Positions 18,309 through 28,579 of a stretch of 61,087 nt of DNA are shown piece after piece; within the stretch, counting starts at the first letter, position 1; each line of letters opens with the position of its first letter. Below the pieces are notes generated by a model. The model was not told the origin of the DNA. It searched no databases and saw nothing but the letters and a program-made list of their open reading frames with translations. Origin of the DNA: an uncultured Clostridia bacterium (GTDB lineage: Bacteria; Bacillota; Clostridia; TANB77; CAG-465). The position numbers were made by a program, and so were the translations under genes. The DNA lies in the NCBI GenBank assembly GCA_944388585.1, contig CALXJI010000008.1:1-61087 (forward strand). The letters are read 5' to 3'.

Positions 18309-18917
18309 ATGTGGCTTATTACCATTTTGCTAGTTATACTTATTGCATTAGTACTAATTGTGATTATGGATACAGCAATGAAACTAGCACTAATGATTAC
18401 TACACTTTATAACTACGAAACAAAAAAATTATTTATACCAGCTACTCTTACAGTATTTCTTTGGGCAATATTACTTGTAGGATGCTATAATTCTATAAAT
18501 ACTTCTTTAGAAGGAAATGCTATTGATATTATTTTTTCAATGATATTTGATAATACATTAGCATCTGAGTATAGTCCAATACTTATTAAGACATTATTAT
18601 CTACATTTTTAATTGGTACTCTACTTCAATCTTTTACATACTATACTGTTAATATAAACTATCAAAAAGTTACTGGTACAGTAAGATTCTCATTTAAGAA
18701 AATAATAAGAAATATAAGTAAAAAAATATTTAAAAAGGATATTTTCAAAAAAGGAAATAATTCTTCATTATCAGAAATACAAAGAGGACCTAAAAAACTT
18801 ACTTTTGGTAGAGCAATAATGACTAGTATAATATCTGTTATAATAACAGTGATTGTATGTATTATATTATTTTTGATTGGAAATGCATTAAGTTCTGAAG
18901 TTATAACAATGTTTTAA
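18309..18917 (+). CDS. Multi-pass membrane protein of unknown function
   Basis: 202 residues with about four hydrophobic segments (near the N-terminus, about 45-65, about 95-115 and at the C-terminus) and a basic loop (RFSFKKIIRNISKKIFKK) between the third and fourth. The ATG at 18309 follows AGGATGTGAT, close to a full anti-16S match; a GTG three codons earlier lies within that site. Second gene after the glycosyltransferase, so a glycolipid-export or membrane role is possible; no family recognised. Confidence 0.75.
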   Translation: MWLITILLVILIALVLIVIMDTAMKLALMITTLYNYETKKLFIPATLTVFLWAILLVGCYNSINTSLEGNAIDIIFSMIFDNTLASEYSPILIKTLLSTFLIGTLLQSFTYYTVNINYQKVTGTVRFSFKKIIRNISKKIFKKDIFKKGNNSSLSEIQRGPKKLTFGRAIMTSIISVIITVIVCIILFLIGNALSSEVITMF

Positions 18918-18942
18918 AAGCATGTAATTCTACATGCTTTTT
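18916..18942. terminator. Bidirectional terminator
   Basis: AAAAGCATGTA pairs with TACATGCTTTT, between convergent genes, overlapping the stop of the HD-domain gene. Confidence 0.88.
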
Positions 18943-19712
18943 ATTTTTTCATTAATATAACTATTACAAATATATAATATTTTTTCAACTTTTTTATTTA
19001 TATAATCACTCTTAAATGTATCTTTAATTCTCTGATAAAACTTTTCCAAAAATTTCTTATCTTTAATATTTTTTAAACAATAGTCAAAATTAAAATCAAA
19101 AATATATCCATAAAAAGCTAAAATTAAATCAGCATTATTTTCTATATTTTTATAACTTATAAAGTGTGTATTTTCAAATTCATTCATCAATTTTTCAGAA
19201 ATATCTAAATTTTCAAAATTGTCATACCAAAAAATATCCTTCATATCATCTTCATTTATTACTCGATAAATGTCTATTTTATCTGCATCTCTTATAATTT
19301 CTGAAAATATTAAAGCATCTCCCTTTACATCATCCGCAATTTTTGCTTTATTATGATAAAATACAGCTTTTTTTATAATATCATCGTATTTATGAGTATC
19401 AATAAATTTTTCAATTAATTTATCATCATATAGTACTTTTAAACTATATTCTCCATGATCAAGGCCTGTATCTTTATCACTAAAAGTATTATAAATTCTA
19501 ACCTGCTCAAATCTACCTATATCATGAAATAATCCTATAAGATATGCAAGTTTAATCTGTTCATCATCTAATTTTAAACTCTCAGCTATTTCTTTGCAAT
19601 TTTTAGCAACATTTAATATATGAATCATTTTCAATTTTATTCTTCCATTGTTTATATCATAATTTTTAACATAATCTAAAAATGTATCTTTCGCATTTTG
19701 TATATTTATCAT
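18930..19712 (-). CDS. HD-domain phosphohydrolase
   Basis: 260 residues of the HD superfamily. The metal-binding signature is complete: an early His (MIHILNV), FHDIGRFEQ, a later His (VFYHNKAK) and RDADKIDI. Such proteins hydrolyse nucleotides or phosphodiesters; the substrate cannot be told from sequence. It starts eight bases after the recG stop region and shares its transcript. Confidence 0.85.
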   Translation of the reverse strand: MINIQNAKDTFLDYVKNYDINNGRIKLKMIHILNVAKNCKEIAESLKLDDEQIKLAYLIGLFHDIGRFEQVRIYNTFSDKDTGLDHGEYSLKVLYDDKLIEKFIDTHKYDDIIKKAVFYHNKAKIADDVKGDALIFSEIIRDADKIDIYRVINEDDMKDIFWYDNFENLDISEKLMNEFENTHFISYKNIENNADLILAFYGYIFDFNFDYCLKNIKDKKFLEKFYQRIKDTFKSDYINKKVEKILYICNSYINEKIKSM

Positions 19713-19720
19713 TTCTTCTC

Positions 19721-21778
19721 CTATCCAACTATATTATTTAATTGATCTCCATATTTAAATAATAGCTCCTTTTTTATCATTTGATTTTGTGGCAAAATTA
19801 ATTTTTTGTCTTCTGATACTACTTCTTTTACAGCAAGTTGAGTCTTCTCTAATATCTTAGTATCTGTAAGTAAATTTGCAAGTTTAAATTCTGGCATTCC
19901 AGATTGTCTTATTCCAAAAAAGTCTCCTGGTCCTCTTAATTCTAAATCTTTTTTTGCTATTAAAAATCCGTCATTACTTTTTCTCATAATATCAAGCCTT
20001 TGCCTAGAAATCGCAGATTTATTGTTACTTTTTAAAATACAATAAGATGCTTCACTTCCTCTTCCTACTCTTCCTCTTAACTGATGCAAAGCTGCAAGGC
20101 CAAATCTATCTGCATTTTCAATAACCATAACTGTAGCATTTGAAACACTTATTCCTACCTCAATTACAGTAGTAGATATTAACATATTTATTTTATTTTC
20201 TTTAAATTCATTCATAATCTCATCTTTTTGCTTATTCTTCATTTTACCATGAAGTATTCCAACAGAATAATCTGAAAATTCTTTTTTATACTCCTCATAT
20301 AACTTCTCAACAGAATTTAAATCCAAGTCTTCATTTTCTTCTACTAAAGGACAAACAATATATACTTGTCTTCCCTCATTCATTTGCTTTTTTAAGAAAT
20401 TATTCACACGCATATTATAATTGTCATTTACAACATAAGTTTCAACTGGTTTTCTTCCAGGTGGTAACTCATCTATAATAGAAATATCTAAATCTCCATA
20501 TAAAACTATAGCAAGAGATCTAGGAATAGGAGTTGCTGTCATAACTAAAGTATCTACTACATTCCCTTTACTAGACAATTTCATTCTCTGTTTTACACCA
20601 AATCTATGTTGCTCATCTGTTACAACAAGACCTAAGTTGTTAAATTCAACATTATCTTCTATTATAGAATGTGTTCCTATTAAAATATCTATTTCATTGT
20701 TTTTAAGTCTTTCAATTATTTTTTCCTTTTGTCTTTTAGTATTAGTAGATGTTATAATCTCTACATTTATATTTAGTTTTTTAAAATAATTACTAAGTTC
20801 TAAATAATGCTGATTTGCAAGAATTGTAGTAGGTGCCATAAGAGCTGCTTGATATCCATTTTTTACTGCCAAATACATAGTAATTGCAGCAACCATTGTC
20901 TTTCCTGATCCAACATCTCCTTGAACTAGTCTATTCATAACAATATTTGAAGATAAATCATTTTTTATCTGTGCTACTACCTTTTTTTGAGCATTAGTAA
21001 GCTCAAAAGGTATTATTTTTAAAAATTCGCTATCATCTAAATTACTATACTCATTAGTTTTTTGTGTCACTAAATTATGATCTTTCATATTTAATAGAGC
21101 AAGTTGAAATAAAAATAATTCTTGAAATATTATTCTATCTCTTGAGAGTTTTACCATATCATAATTTTTAGGAAAATGTATATTTCTTACAGCATAATTT
21201 ATCTCTGCAAGTTCATATTTCTTTCTAAATTCAGTAGAAAAAATCTCATTTAGCATTATATTTTTATCTATTAAGCCACTTATTAATTTAAACAAATAAT
21301 TTTGAGTAATTCCGGCAGTTAGACTATAAATTGGATACAGTCCTTGTATTTTATCTACATCTGCTGTATTATATATATTGCAAGATTCAACACACGCACG
21401 AGTAGTACTTGTAGCTGTTACTTTTCCATAAAAAAGATATATATTTCCTTCTTTTAATTTATCTTTTATATATACTTGATTATACCATTTAAGTAATGCT
21501 GTATCTCCATTTTCATCTACTATAACAGTTGATAATATTTTTTTTCTATTTGCATAAATAACACTTACTGGCTTTATTAGTTTTCCTATAAATAAAGCAT
21601 TTTGATCTTTTATAAAATCTTTAATATTTAAAATTTTAGTTCTATCATCATATGTTCTTGGATAGTATTCTATTAAATCTCTTACTGTATAAATTCCAAG
21701 TTTATTTAAAAGCTCAAACATTTTAGGTCCAACACCTTTTAGATATTGTACACTCGTATCTAGCTTAATATTTTCCAT
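19721..21778 (-). CDS. recG: ATP-dependent DNA helicase RecG
   Basis: Branched-DNA translocase that remodels stalled forks and Holliday junctions. 685 residues: wedge/OB domain (VQYLKGVGPKM, then DRTKI), helicase domain 1 with GDVGSGKT and TDEQHRFG, MTATPIPRS, and domain 2 with QLRGRVGRG. Normal length. The ATG at 21778 is preferred (GGTGAT site, typical N-terminus) over a TTG nine codons earlier that overlaps the promoter. Confidence 0.98.
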   Translation of the reverse strand: MENIKLDTSVQYLKGVGPKMFELLNKLGIYTVRDLIEYYPRTYDDRTKILNIKDFIKDQNALFIGKLIKPVSVIYANRKKILSTVIVDENGDTALLKWYNQVYIKDKLKEGNIYLFYGKVTATSTTRACVESCNIYNTADVDKIQGLYPIYSLTAGITQNYLFKLISGLIDKNIMLNEIFSTEFRKKYELAEINYAVRNIHFPKNYDMVKLSRDRIIFQELFLFQLALLNMKDHNLVTQKTNEYSNLDDSEFLKIIPFELTNAQKKVVAQIKNDLSSNIVMNRLVQGDVGSGKTMVAAITMYLAVKNGYQAALMAPTTILANQHYLELSNYFKKLNINVEIITSTNTKRQKEKIIERLKNNEIDILIGTHSIIEDNVEFNNLGLVVTDEQHRFGVKQRMKLSSKGNVVDTLVMTATPIPRSLAIVLYGDLDISIIDELPPGRKPVETYVVNDNYNMRVNNFLKKQMNEGRQVYIVCPLVEENEDLDLNSVEKLYEEYKKEFSDYSVGILHGKMKNKQKDEIMNEFKENKINMLISTTVIEVGISVSNATVMVIENADRFGLAALHQLRGRVGRGSEASYCILKSNNKSAISRQRLDIMRKSNDGFLIAKKDLELRGPGDFFGIRQSGMPEFKLANLLTDTKILEKTQLAVKEVVSEDKKLILPQNQMIKKELLFKYGDQLNNIVG

Positions 21779-21793
21779 TATATCACCAGTTAA

Positions 21794-21822
21794 ATTATAC
21801 CTCAAAACATACGTTTATTCAA
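21794..21822 (-). promoter_or_regulatory. Sigma-A promoter of recG
   Basis: TTGAAT (21817-21822), 17-bp spacer, TATAAT (21794-21799). The leader is only about 10 bases, which argues for the downstream ATG as start. Confidence 0.82.
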
Positions 21823-21826
21823 GTGA

Positions 21827-21855
21827 ACATAAAATAAAGTAGCAAAAATGCTACT
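21827..21855 (-). terminator. Terminator after desulfoferrodoxin
   Basis: AGTAGCA pairs with TGCTACT, followed by TTTATTTT on the minus strand; it overlaps the stop codon. Confidence 0.75.
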
Positions 21856-22222
21856 CTACCTCTGTTTTCCATAACCCATGCTTATTACAATATGAATATA
21901 GTGTTGCACCTTTAATATATGGAAATCTAGCTTGCGCTTCTTGTTCAGGGTACAACTTTACCATTATTTTTTTATTTTCATTTACCATGCAAATCCATTC
22001 TATATAATGTTCTTTTTCCATAACATGATTAACTTTTACAAGTATTTCATCTTCTACCTTTTCATATGTAGGAATATGTTTTTCTATAGCACATTCTTCT
22101 GTATTTGATTTTACCTCAAGCATTGGTACACCACAACAGCTAATTCCATCACATTTATTATTTAGTACTTCAATTACATTTCCACATTTTGTACATCTTT
22201 TTAAAATCAATTCATTCTTCAT
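21851..22222 (-). CDS. dfx: Desulfoferrodoxin (2Fe superoxide reductase)
   Basis: Reduces superoxide to peroxide without making oxygen, a typical defence of anaerobes. 123 residues with both iron centres: a rubredoxin-like N-terminal site (Cys10, Cys13, Cys29, Cys30) and the catalytic site with His49 in EKHIP, His66 and His72 in NHVMEKEH, and Cys112/His115 in YCNKHGLW. The conserved Glu-Lys before the first His is kept. The ATG at 22222 follows AGGGTGAT; a GTG three codons earlier lies inside that site. Confidence 0.96.
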   Translation of the reverse strand: MKNELILKRCTKCGNVIEVLNNKCDGISCCGVPMLEVKSNTEECAIEKHIPTYEKVEDEILVKVNHVMEKEHYIEWICMVNENKKIMVKLYPEQEAQARFPYIKGATLYSYCNKHGLWKTEVE

Positions 22223-22239
22223 TTTAATCACCCTATATC

Positions 22240-22268
22240 ATTATATTATACAAATAGATTTTTTTCAA
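22240..22268 (-). promoter_or_regulatory. Sigma-A promoter of desulfoferrodoxin
   Basis: TTGAAA (22263-22268), 17-bp spacer, TATAAT (22240-22245). The -35 box lies within the T run of the upstream gene's terminator. Confidence 0.82.
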
Positions 22269-22297
22269 GAAAAAAGAGTCTAACTAGACTCCTTTTT
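22266..22297 (-). terminator. Terminator after the MucBP surface protein gene
   Basis: GAGTCTA pairs with TAGACTC around a 2-base spacer, followed by a T run on the minus strand. Confidence 0.85.
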
Positions 22298-22301
22298 CAC
22301 T

Positions 22302-25300
22302 TTAATTAATCTTTCTTCTTAATATTTTGTTTATTACATATACACCTACTATTATTCCAACCATGTATATGTATATATTTATATCTCCTGTTTGTGGTGC
22401 TTCTTCTATCTTTTCATATATTACTTCTATTACTTGCTCTCCTTCAATATATGTTACTTTTATCTCTTCATTTTCTACGACTCTATATCCTTCTATTTCT
22501 GGCGCTTTTAAATTATATTCTTCTCCTACATATCCTTCTGATCTTTCTTCTTCTTTTAATTTATTACCTTCTCTATCCACAAAATTTACTACTACTGTTC
22601 CTCTTACTTTTTCCATTACATATTTTACTATTATTCTTCCTTCTTCATATACACCTTCTGCATTATTTGGTCTTTCTTTTATTCTATAGTTTTCTATTTC
22701 TTTTTCTTCTACTTTATATTTTTCATCTACTTTTCCTTCCATCTCTTCTTTATATAACTCATTTCCTTCTTCATCTACATATATTACTTCTACTATTCCT
22801 CTCTTTTTCTCATAATAATATTTCACTTTCTTTTCTTCTTCTTCTAGCTCTCCTCTTTCTTCTCCTTCTACTCCTACATAATTATATTTTTCTATTTCTT
22901 CTTTTTCTGTCTTATATTCATCTCCTACTAGTCCTTCTATTTTATATTCTTTTAATATTTCTCCTGTTTCTCTATCTATATAGCTTACTTTTACTCCCCC
23001 TGATATCTTCTTATATTCATATATTACTTCTATCTCATCTCTTGAATATACGCCTTCTGCATTGTTTGGTACTTTTGATATTTCATATCCTGGTATTTCT
23101 TCTGGCTTTGTTGTATACTCATTTCCCTCTATTCCTGTTTGTACCTTAGTATATAACTCTTCTTTTGTTTTCTCATCTATTCCTTTTATTGTTATATTTA
23201 CTATCTTTCTATAATAGAATATTTTCTCTTGTGGCTCTACTGTTAATTTTACTTCCTTTTCGTCTGGTCTTCTACTTAATATATATCCACTAAAAGTCTT
23301 TTCTTCTAATTTTACTACATCATTTTCATTTCCTTTATATTCTTTTGTCTCCATTACTTCATTTGTTATTTCATCTACATATTTTACTATTAATCCCTCT
23401 GATATTTTTTTGTATTCATATATTACTTCTATATCTTCTCTTCCTACTTCTCCCTCTTTATTTTCTGCTTCTTTTGTTATTGTATATCCTGGTATCTCTT
23501 GTCCTAATGCTATATAATGGTCTCCTTCTTTATATTTTTTTACTACATCTTCTATTATTGTTTCACCTGTATTACCATCTATATGTTTTATTATTACATT
23601 TGCTGTTTTTCTATATTCATATGTTACTGTTATTTTTTCTACTGTCATTTTTCCACTTGCATTAGATGGTGTTACTACTAATTCATATCCATCAATTTCT
23701 TTTGCTTGTGTTGTATATGGATCTTTTTCTAAGCCTGTTATATTTTCTGCTGGTGCTATTTCTTCCTTTGTTACTTGATCTATATATTTAACATCTACTC
23801 CAGCTGATATCTTCTTATATTCATACACTACTTCTATATCTTTATCTGCCACTTCTCCTGTTGTATTTCCACTATCTTTTGTAAATTGATATCCACTTAT
23901 TTCTTTTTTCTCTGTTGTATATTTATCTCCTTGTTTATATGTTGTTACTACTCTATCTACTCCTGGTATTTCTTTTCCAGTGTTTTCGTCTATATATTTT
24001 ACTGTTACATCTGATAATTTTCTATACTCATATGTTACTATTATTCTATCTACTGTCATTTCTCCACTTGCATTATTTGGTATAACTACTAATTCATATC
24101 CATCAATTTCTTTTGCTTGTGTTTCATATGGATCTTTTTCTAAACCTGTTATATTTTCTGGTGGATATAATTGTTCTCCTGTTACCTGATCTATATATCT
24201 TACTTCTACTCCTGCTGATGTTTTCTTGTAATAATATACTACATCTATATTTTCTCTTTCTACTGTTCCAGTTGTATTTCCACTATCTTTTGTAAATTGA
24301 TATCCACTTATTTCTTTTTTCTCTGTTGTATAATTTTCTCCCTCTTTATATGTTGTTACTATTCTATCTACTCCTGGTATTTCTTTTCCAGTATTTTCGT
24401 CTATATATTTTACTGTTACATCTGATAGTTTTCTATACTCATATGTAACTGTTATCTTTTCTACTGTCATTTCTCCACTTGCATTAGACGGTGTTAATAC
24501 TAGTTCATATCCTGTTATTTCTTTTGCTTCTGTTTCATATGGGTCATTTTCTAACCCATATAATGTTTTACCTGTTGCTACTTCATCTCTTGTTACTTGA
24601 TCTATATATTTTACTTCTACTCCTGCTGATATTTTTTTATAATAATATATAACCTCTATATTTTCTCTTTCTACTGTTCCAGTTGTATTTCCACTATCTT
24701 TTGTAAATTGGTATCCATTTATATTTTCCTTTAATGTTGTATATGTATCTCCCTCTTTATATGTTGTTACTACCTTATCTACTCCTGATATTTCTTCTCC
24801 TGTATTTTCATCTACATATTTTACTATTACATCTGATAATTTTCTATACTCATATGTTACTGTTATCTTTTCTACTGTCATTTTTCCACTTGAATTTGAT
24901 GGTGTTACTACTAATTCATATCCTTCGACTTCTTTTGCTTGTGTTTGATATGTATCATTTTCTAAGCCTGTTATATTTTCTGATGGTGCTATCTCACCTT
25001 TTGTTACCTGATCTATATATTTTACTTCTACCCCTGCTGATGTTTTCTTATAATAATATACAACTTCTATATCTTTATCTGCCACTTGACCTGTTGTATT
25101 TCCACTGTCTTTTGTATATGTATATCCACTTATTTCTTTTTTCTCTGTTGTATAGTTTTCTCCTTGCTTATATGTTGTTACTACTCTATCTACTCCTGGT
25201 ATTTCTTCTCCTGTATTTTCATCCACATATTTTACTGTTACGTCTGATAATTTTCTATACTCATATGTTACTGTTATCTTTTCTACTGTCATTTTCCCAC

Positions 25301-27851
25301 TTGCGTTTGATGGTGTTACTACTAATTCATACCCATCAATTTCTTTTGCTTGTGTTTGATATGTATCATTTTCTGATCCTGTTATATTTTCTGTTGGTGC
25401 TATCTCACCTTTTGTTACTTGATCTATATATTTTACTTCTACTCCTGCTGATGTTTTCTTATAGTAATATACAACTTCTATGTCTTTATCTGCTACTTGA
25501 CCTGTTGTGTTTCCACTGTCTTTTGTATATGTATATCCACTTATTTCTTTTTTCTCTGTTGTATAATTTTCTCCTTGCTTATATGTTGTTACTACTCTGT
25601 CTACTCCTGGTATTTCTTTTCCTGTATTTTCATCTACATATTTTACTGTTACATCTGATAATTTTCTATACTCATATGTTACTGTTATCTTTTCTACTGT
25701 CATCTTTCCACTTGCATTTGATGGTGTTACTACTAATTCATACCCATCAATTTCTTTTGCTTGTGTTTCATATGAATCATTTTCTAAGCCTGTTATATTT
25801 TCTGATGGTGCTATCTCACCTCTTGTTACCTGATCTATATATTTTACTTCTACCCCTGCTGATGTTTTCTTATAATAATATACAACTTCTATATCTTTAT
25901 CTGCCACTTGACCTGTTGTATTTCCACTGTCTTTTGTATATGTATATCCACTTATTTCTTTTTTCTCTGTTGTATAATTTTCTCCTTGCTTATATGTTGT
26001 TACTACTCTGTCTACTCCTGGTATTTCTTTTCCTGTATTTTCATCTACATATTTTACTGTTACATCTGATAATTTTCTATACTCATATGTTACTGTTATT
26101 GTTGTGTCTAAATATCTTCCAGCCGCATTAGATGGTGTTACTACTAATTCGTATCCTTCGACTTCTTTTGCCTGTGTTTGATATGGATCATTTTGAAAGC
26201 CTGTCAATGTATCTGTTGGTGCTATCTCACCTTTTGTTACTTGATCTATATATTTTACCACTACACTTGATGTATTTCTTTCACAATTAACTATTACTTC
26301 ATGATTATCATTTATATTTTCAAAATCATATTCTCCACTATATTGTTTTCCAGAAATTTCAATCTTTTTTCCATCAACTATTATACTTTCTATATAATAT
26401 CCGTCATTAGCTTTAAAAGTTATCTTTTCATCAGACATTGGCACAACGTTATTTTTAGACTGTGTAATTGTACCATTTGTAATTTTTGTATCTATTTTAT
26501 AATACAATTCTGTCTCGACTTCATTTGAAGTTTTTAATCCTGAATTAGTATCAATAGTAGCTTTATTCTTTAAAATATATTTGTTATTACTTATATTGCT
26601 AGAATTATGCTCTGCATTATCTTTTACTGAACAAGTAACTTCAACAATATAATTTTTATTATAAAAAGAATCTGATGTCAATGTAGAAGAATTTGCTGAT
26701 ATAACTAAAGAATTATTATTATTTTGTATAGTAAATAAATTATTAACATTTTTAGATGCATCATCATATATATTTATCTGTTCTATTAATAATTCATCAC
26801 TAATATCATCTTCTATTATTAACTTAGTATAATAGTCTGTTGAAACTGAAAAAGGAGGTGCATAAAAAGATAAAGTATATTTTAAAGTATCTCCTTTTAT
26901 AATACTACTTTTATTAACTTGCTTAGTTATTGCTGGTGTATCAAACTTTACTAAAGACTCACTTCCAAATAACCACTGATAAATCATTTTGTTTTCTGTG
27001 ATTACATCTGTTTCTACACCATCCTTTAAAGTATCTGAATATAAATAATCTATAGCTTTATCTGGTAAATTTGATGTATCAAATAATAGTGTTGCCCAGT
27101 TTCTTCTATCTGTTGTATCAAAAGCTTCATTTCCTGGTTTATTAGCTAATTTTAATGTACTATCACTATTTATTAAACTTTTTACTAAATTTGTATTAGA
27201 TATAACATATCCCTTTTCAAATTGCCCTATATTTGTCTCTAAATATTCTTCACAATCCAAATCCTTTACAGTTATATGTCCTTTTATATTTATTGCTGTT
27301 TGTGAAGGATCATCATCATAAAAGAATTGTATTTTCCATTCTGGTCTTAATATTAAAGGTCTATATGTTGTAAGTACATCTATTGCTTTTTTACTAAAAA
27401 ATATATTAGGATACTGTTCTCTTCCCATAGGATCTATACCGCCAATGCCTAATTTTTCCCAATCCGTAACTGTGATTTTCATAGAAACAACTCTTCCTTG
27501 GTAAGTTCCTACATTATGATATATTACACCAACTTTTCCTTTTTGAGAATCATCTGTTAATCTTAAAACTTCATAATCATCTGTTGTGTAATTTAATAGT
27601 GTTCCATCCCAATCTTTTCTCCATAAATCTCCACTATTAGTAGTAAATCCAAAAGGCTCTAATGTAGTAATACCGTCTAAAAATTTAAAGCTCCAGCCAT
27701 ATTCTGAATTTGCTATTGTACTACTGTCAACTGTACTAATTAGCTCATCTAAATTAATAGCTTTTACATTATATAAAATATTAAAAAAACATAAAAAAAA
27801 TGAAATAAAAAATATGTATTTTAATTTAAATTTAATACTGCTATTTTTCAT
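22302..27851 (-). CDS. Giant cell-wall-anchored MucBP-repeat adhesin
   Basis: 1849 residues. A signal peptide (KLKYIFFISFFLCFF, cleavage near VKA) is followed by about 500 residues of beta-rich head including an isopeptide/DUF11-like domain (about 320-460). From about residue 530 to 1813 there are 19 MucBP-like repeats of about 68 residues. Two alternating types occur: one starting VKYIDQVT and ending VTYEYRK, the other starting VKYVDENTG and ending VYYYKK. The C-terminus is a sorting signal: APQTG (1818-1822), hydrophobic helix, LRRKIN. MucBP repeats are known from mucin-binding proteins. The ATG at 27851 follows GGAGGG; a TTG five codons earlier overlaps that site. The sortase at 16117-16764 is the only anchoring enzyme visible here. 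Confidence 0.95.
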   Translation of the reverse strand: MKNSSIKFKLKYIFFISFFLCFFNILYNVKAINLDELISTVDSSTIANSEYGWSFKFLDGITTLEPFGFTTNSGDLWRKDWDGTLLNYTTDDYEVLRLTDDSQKGKVGVIYHNVGTYQGRVVSMKITVTDWEKLGIGGIDPMGREQYPNIFFSKKAIDVLTTYRPLILRPEWKIQFFYDDDPSQTAINIKGHITVKDLDCEEYLETNIGQFEKGYVISNTNLVKSLINSDSTLKLANKPGNEAFDTTDRRNWATLLFDTSNLPDKAIDYLYSDTLKDGVETDVITENKMIYQWLFGSESLVKFDTPAITKQVNKSSIIKGDTLKYTLSFYAPPFSVSTDYYTKLIIEDDISDELLIEQINIYDDASKNVNNLFTIQNNNNSLVISANSSTLTSDSFYNKNYIVEVTCSVKDNAEHNSSNISNNKYILKNKATIDTNSGLKTSNEVETELYYKIDTKITNGTITQSKNNVVPMSDEKITFKANDGYYIESIIVDGKKIEISGKQYSGEYDFENINDNHEVIVNCERNTSSVVVKYIDQVTKGEIAPTDTLTGFQNDPYQTQAKEVEGYELVVTPSNAAGRYLDTTITVTYEYRKLSDVTVKYVDENTGKEIPGVDRVVTTYKQGENYTTEKKEISGYTYTKDSGNTTGQVADKDIEVVYYYKKTSAGVEVKYIDQVTRGEIAPSENITGLENDSYETQAKEIDGYELVVTPSNASGKMTVEKITVTYEYRKLSDVTVKYVDENTGKEIPGVDRVVTTYKQGENYTTEKKEISGYTYTKDSGNTTGQVADKDIEVVYYYKKTSAGVEVKYIDQVTKGEIAPTENITGSENDTYQTQAKEIDGYELVVTPSNASGKMTVEKITVTYEYRKLSDVTVKYVDENTGEEIPGVDRVVTTYKQGENYTTEKKEISGYTYTKDSGNTTGQVADKDIEVVYYYKKTSAGVEVKYIDQVTKGEIAPSENITGLENDTYQTQAKEVEGYELVVTPSNSSGKMTVEKITVTYEYRKLSDVIVKYVDENTGEEISGVDKVVTTYKEGDTYTTLKENINGYQFTKDSGNTTGTVERENIEVIYYYKKISAGVEVKYIDQVTRDEVATGKTLYGLENDPYETEAKEITGYELVLTPSNASGEMTVEKITVTYEYRKLSDVTVKYIDENTGKEIPGVDRIVTTYKEGENYTTEKKEISGYQFTKDSGNTTGTVERENIDVVYYYKKTSAGVEVRYIDQVTGEQLYPPENITGLEKDPYETQAKEIDGYELVVIPNNASGEMTVDRIIVTYEYRKLSDVTVKYIDENTGKEIPGVDRVVTTYKQGDKYTTEKKEISGYQFTKDSGNTTGEVADKDIEVVYEYKKISAGVDVKYIDQVTKEEIAPAENITGLEKDPYTTQAKEIDGYELVVTPSNASGKMTVEKITVTYEYRKTANVIIKHIDGNTGETIIEDVVKKYKEGDHYIALGQEIPGYTITKEAENKEGEVGREDIEVIYEYKKISEGLIVKYVDEITNEVMETKEYKGNENDVVKLEEKTFSGYILSRRPDEKEVKLTVEPQEKIFYYRKIVNITIKGIDEKTKEELYTKVQTGIEGNEYTTKPEEIPGYEISKVPNNAEGVYSRDEIEVIYEYKKISGGVKVSYIDRETGEILKEYKIEGLVGDEYKTEKEEIEKYNYVGVEGEERGELEEEEKKVKYYYEKKRGIVEVIYVDEEGNELYKEEMEGKVDEKYKVEEKEIENYRIKERPNNAEGVYEEGRIIVKYVMEKVRGTVVVNFVDREGNKLKEEERSEGYVGEEYNLKAPEIEGYRVVENEEIKVTYIEGEQVIEVIYEKIEEAPQTGDINIYIYMVGIIVGVYVINKILRRKIN
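22410..26264 (-). repeat. MucBP coding repeat array with 411-bp period
   Basis: The segment TACATCTGAT (or a close variant) followed by the TTTTCTATA stretch recurs at 26061, 25650, 25239, 24828, 24417, 24006 and 23595: six intervals of exactly 411 bp (137 codons, one A+B repeat pair). Copies in 23.6-26.1 kb are nearly identical at DNA level; those toward 22.4 kb diverge. Confidence 0.95.
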
Positions 27852-28004
27852 ATATTGTCCCTCCAAATTATAATTTTATATTATCATATATTTGTAATTT
27901 TTTATAGATGCTCATGTTTTCTGTAATATTTTTATAACTATTATGTAATACAAAAAATATAATTTCTACTTTTTTCTACTATTAAAAAAATCATTTTCTA
28001 AATG

Positions 28005-28046
28005 AAAAAATAGCTAATTAATAAAAATTTAATTAGCTATTTTTTT
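28005..28046 (-). terminator. Terminator after the DUF4358-like gene
   Basis: AAATAGCTAATTAA pairs with TTAATTAGCTATTT and has T runs on both sides. The 180 bp between it and the MucBP gene shows no clean promoter to my eye. Confidence 0.85.
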
Positions 28047-28048
28047 AT

Positions 28049-28540
28049 TTATTTTATTAAATCTACTATATCGCTAGCATAATCACTAACAATAAAATAT
28101 ACATAGTTTCCTTTTGCTCCAATTTTTCTATTTTTAACAAGCTCATATTCTTCTGTTAGATAATTCTTCCACATTTCATCGTAGCTCTCTCCAAATTTTT
28201 CAAAAGCCGAAACTACATTATCTACATTTCCCTCTGTTACTTCAACAATAACATACATACTTGATGTAACATTTACATACGGCCTTTGACCTATGACTTG
28301 TTTTACCCATTCATTATTTATTAAAAATTCATCTTGTAAGTCTTCCATTGTTACCTGTTTCATTTTGGAGCTATCAAAGTTAGTAGATTCTTCTATTTCT
28401 GATGAAAGTGCTGTAAAATCAACATTTACTGGAACAGTATCATCTGGCTTATTATTTATAACCGCATTTGCAAGTATAAAAATAGCACATATAACAAATA
28501 TAGCTATTACTATTCCAAGTATAATATTTGTCTTTTTCAT
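28049..28540 (-). CDS. DUF4358-like membrane-anchored protein
   Basis: 163 residues with one N-terminal helix (about 5-27) and an extracytoplasmic domain. The body (MTMEDLQDEF-type segment, YVIVEVTEGNVDNV, then a C-terminal VYFIVSDYASDIV strand-helix) resembles the DUF4358 family of clostridia, whose function is unknown. The ATG at 28540 follows AGGAGTGAT; an ATG seven codons upstream precedes that site. It lies 39 bases after gatB and may be on the same transcript. Confidence 0.7.
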   Translation of the reverse strand: MKKTNIILGIVIAIFVICAIFILANAVINNKPDDTVPVNVDFTALSSEIEESTNFDSSKMKQVTMEDLQDEFLINNEWVKQVIGQRPYVNVTSSMYVIVEVTEGNVDNVVSAFEKFGESYDEMWKNYLTEEYELVKNRKIGAKGNYVYFIVSDYASDIVDLIK

Positions 28541-28579
28541 CACTATCACTCCTCTATACATATATATTAATATTATACA

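Noticed and set aside
24734..26131. Long Leu-rich open frame of about 465 codons on the plus strand
   Set aside because: It is the antisense shadow of the MucBP repeats: AT-rich, periodic, with no ribosome site and only Leu/Tyr/His-rich low-complexity content.
22410..26264. CRISPR-like or mobile repeat array
   Set aside because: The 411-bp period is an integral number of codons inside one open gene encoding MucBP repeats; no short identical direct repeats with unique spacers.
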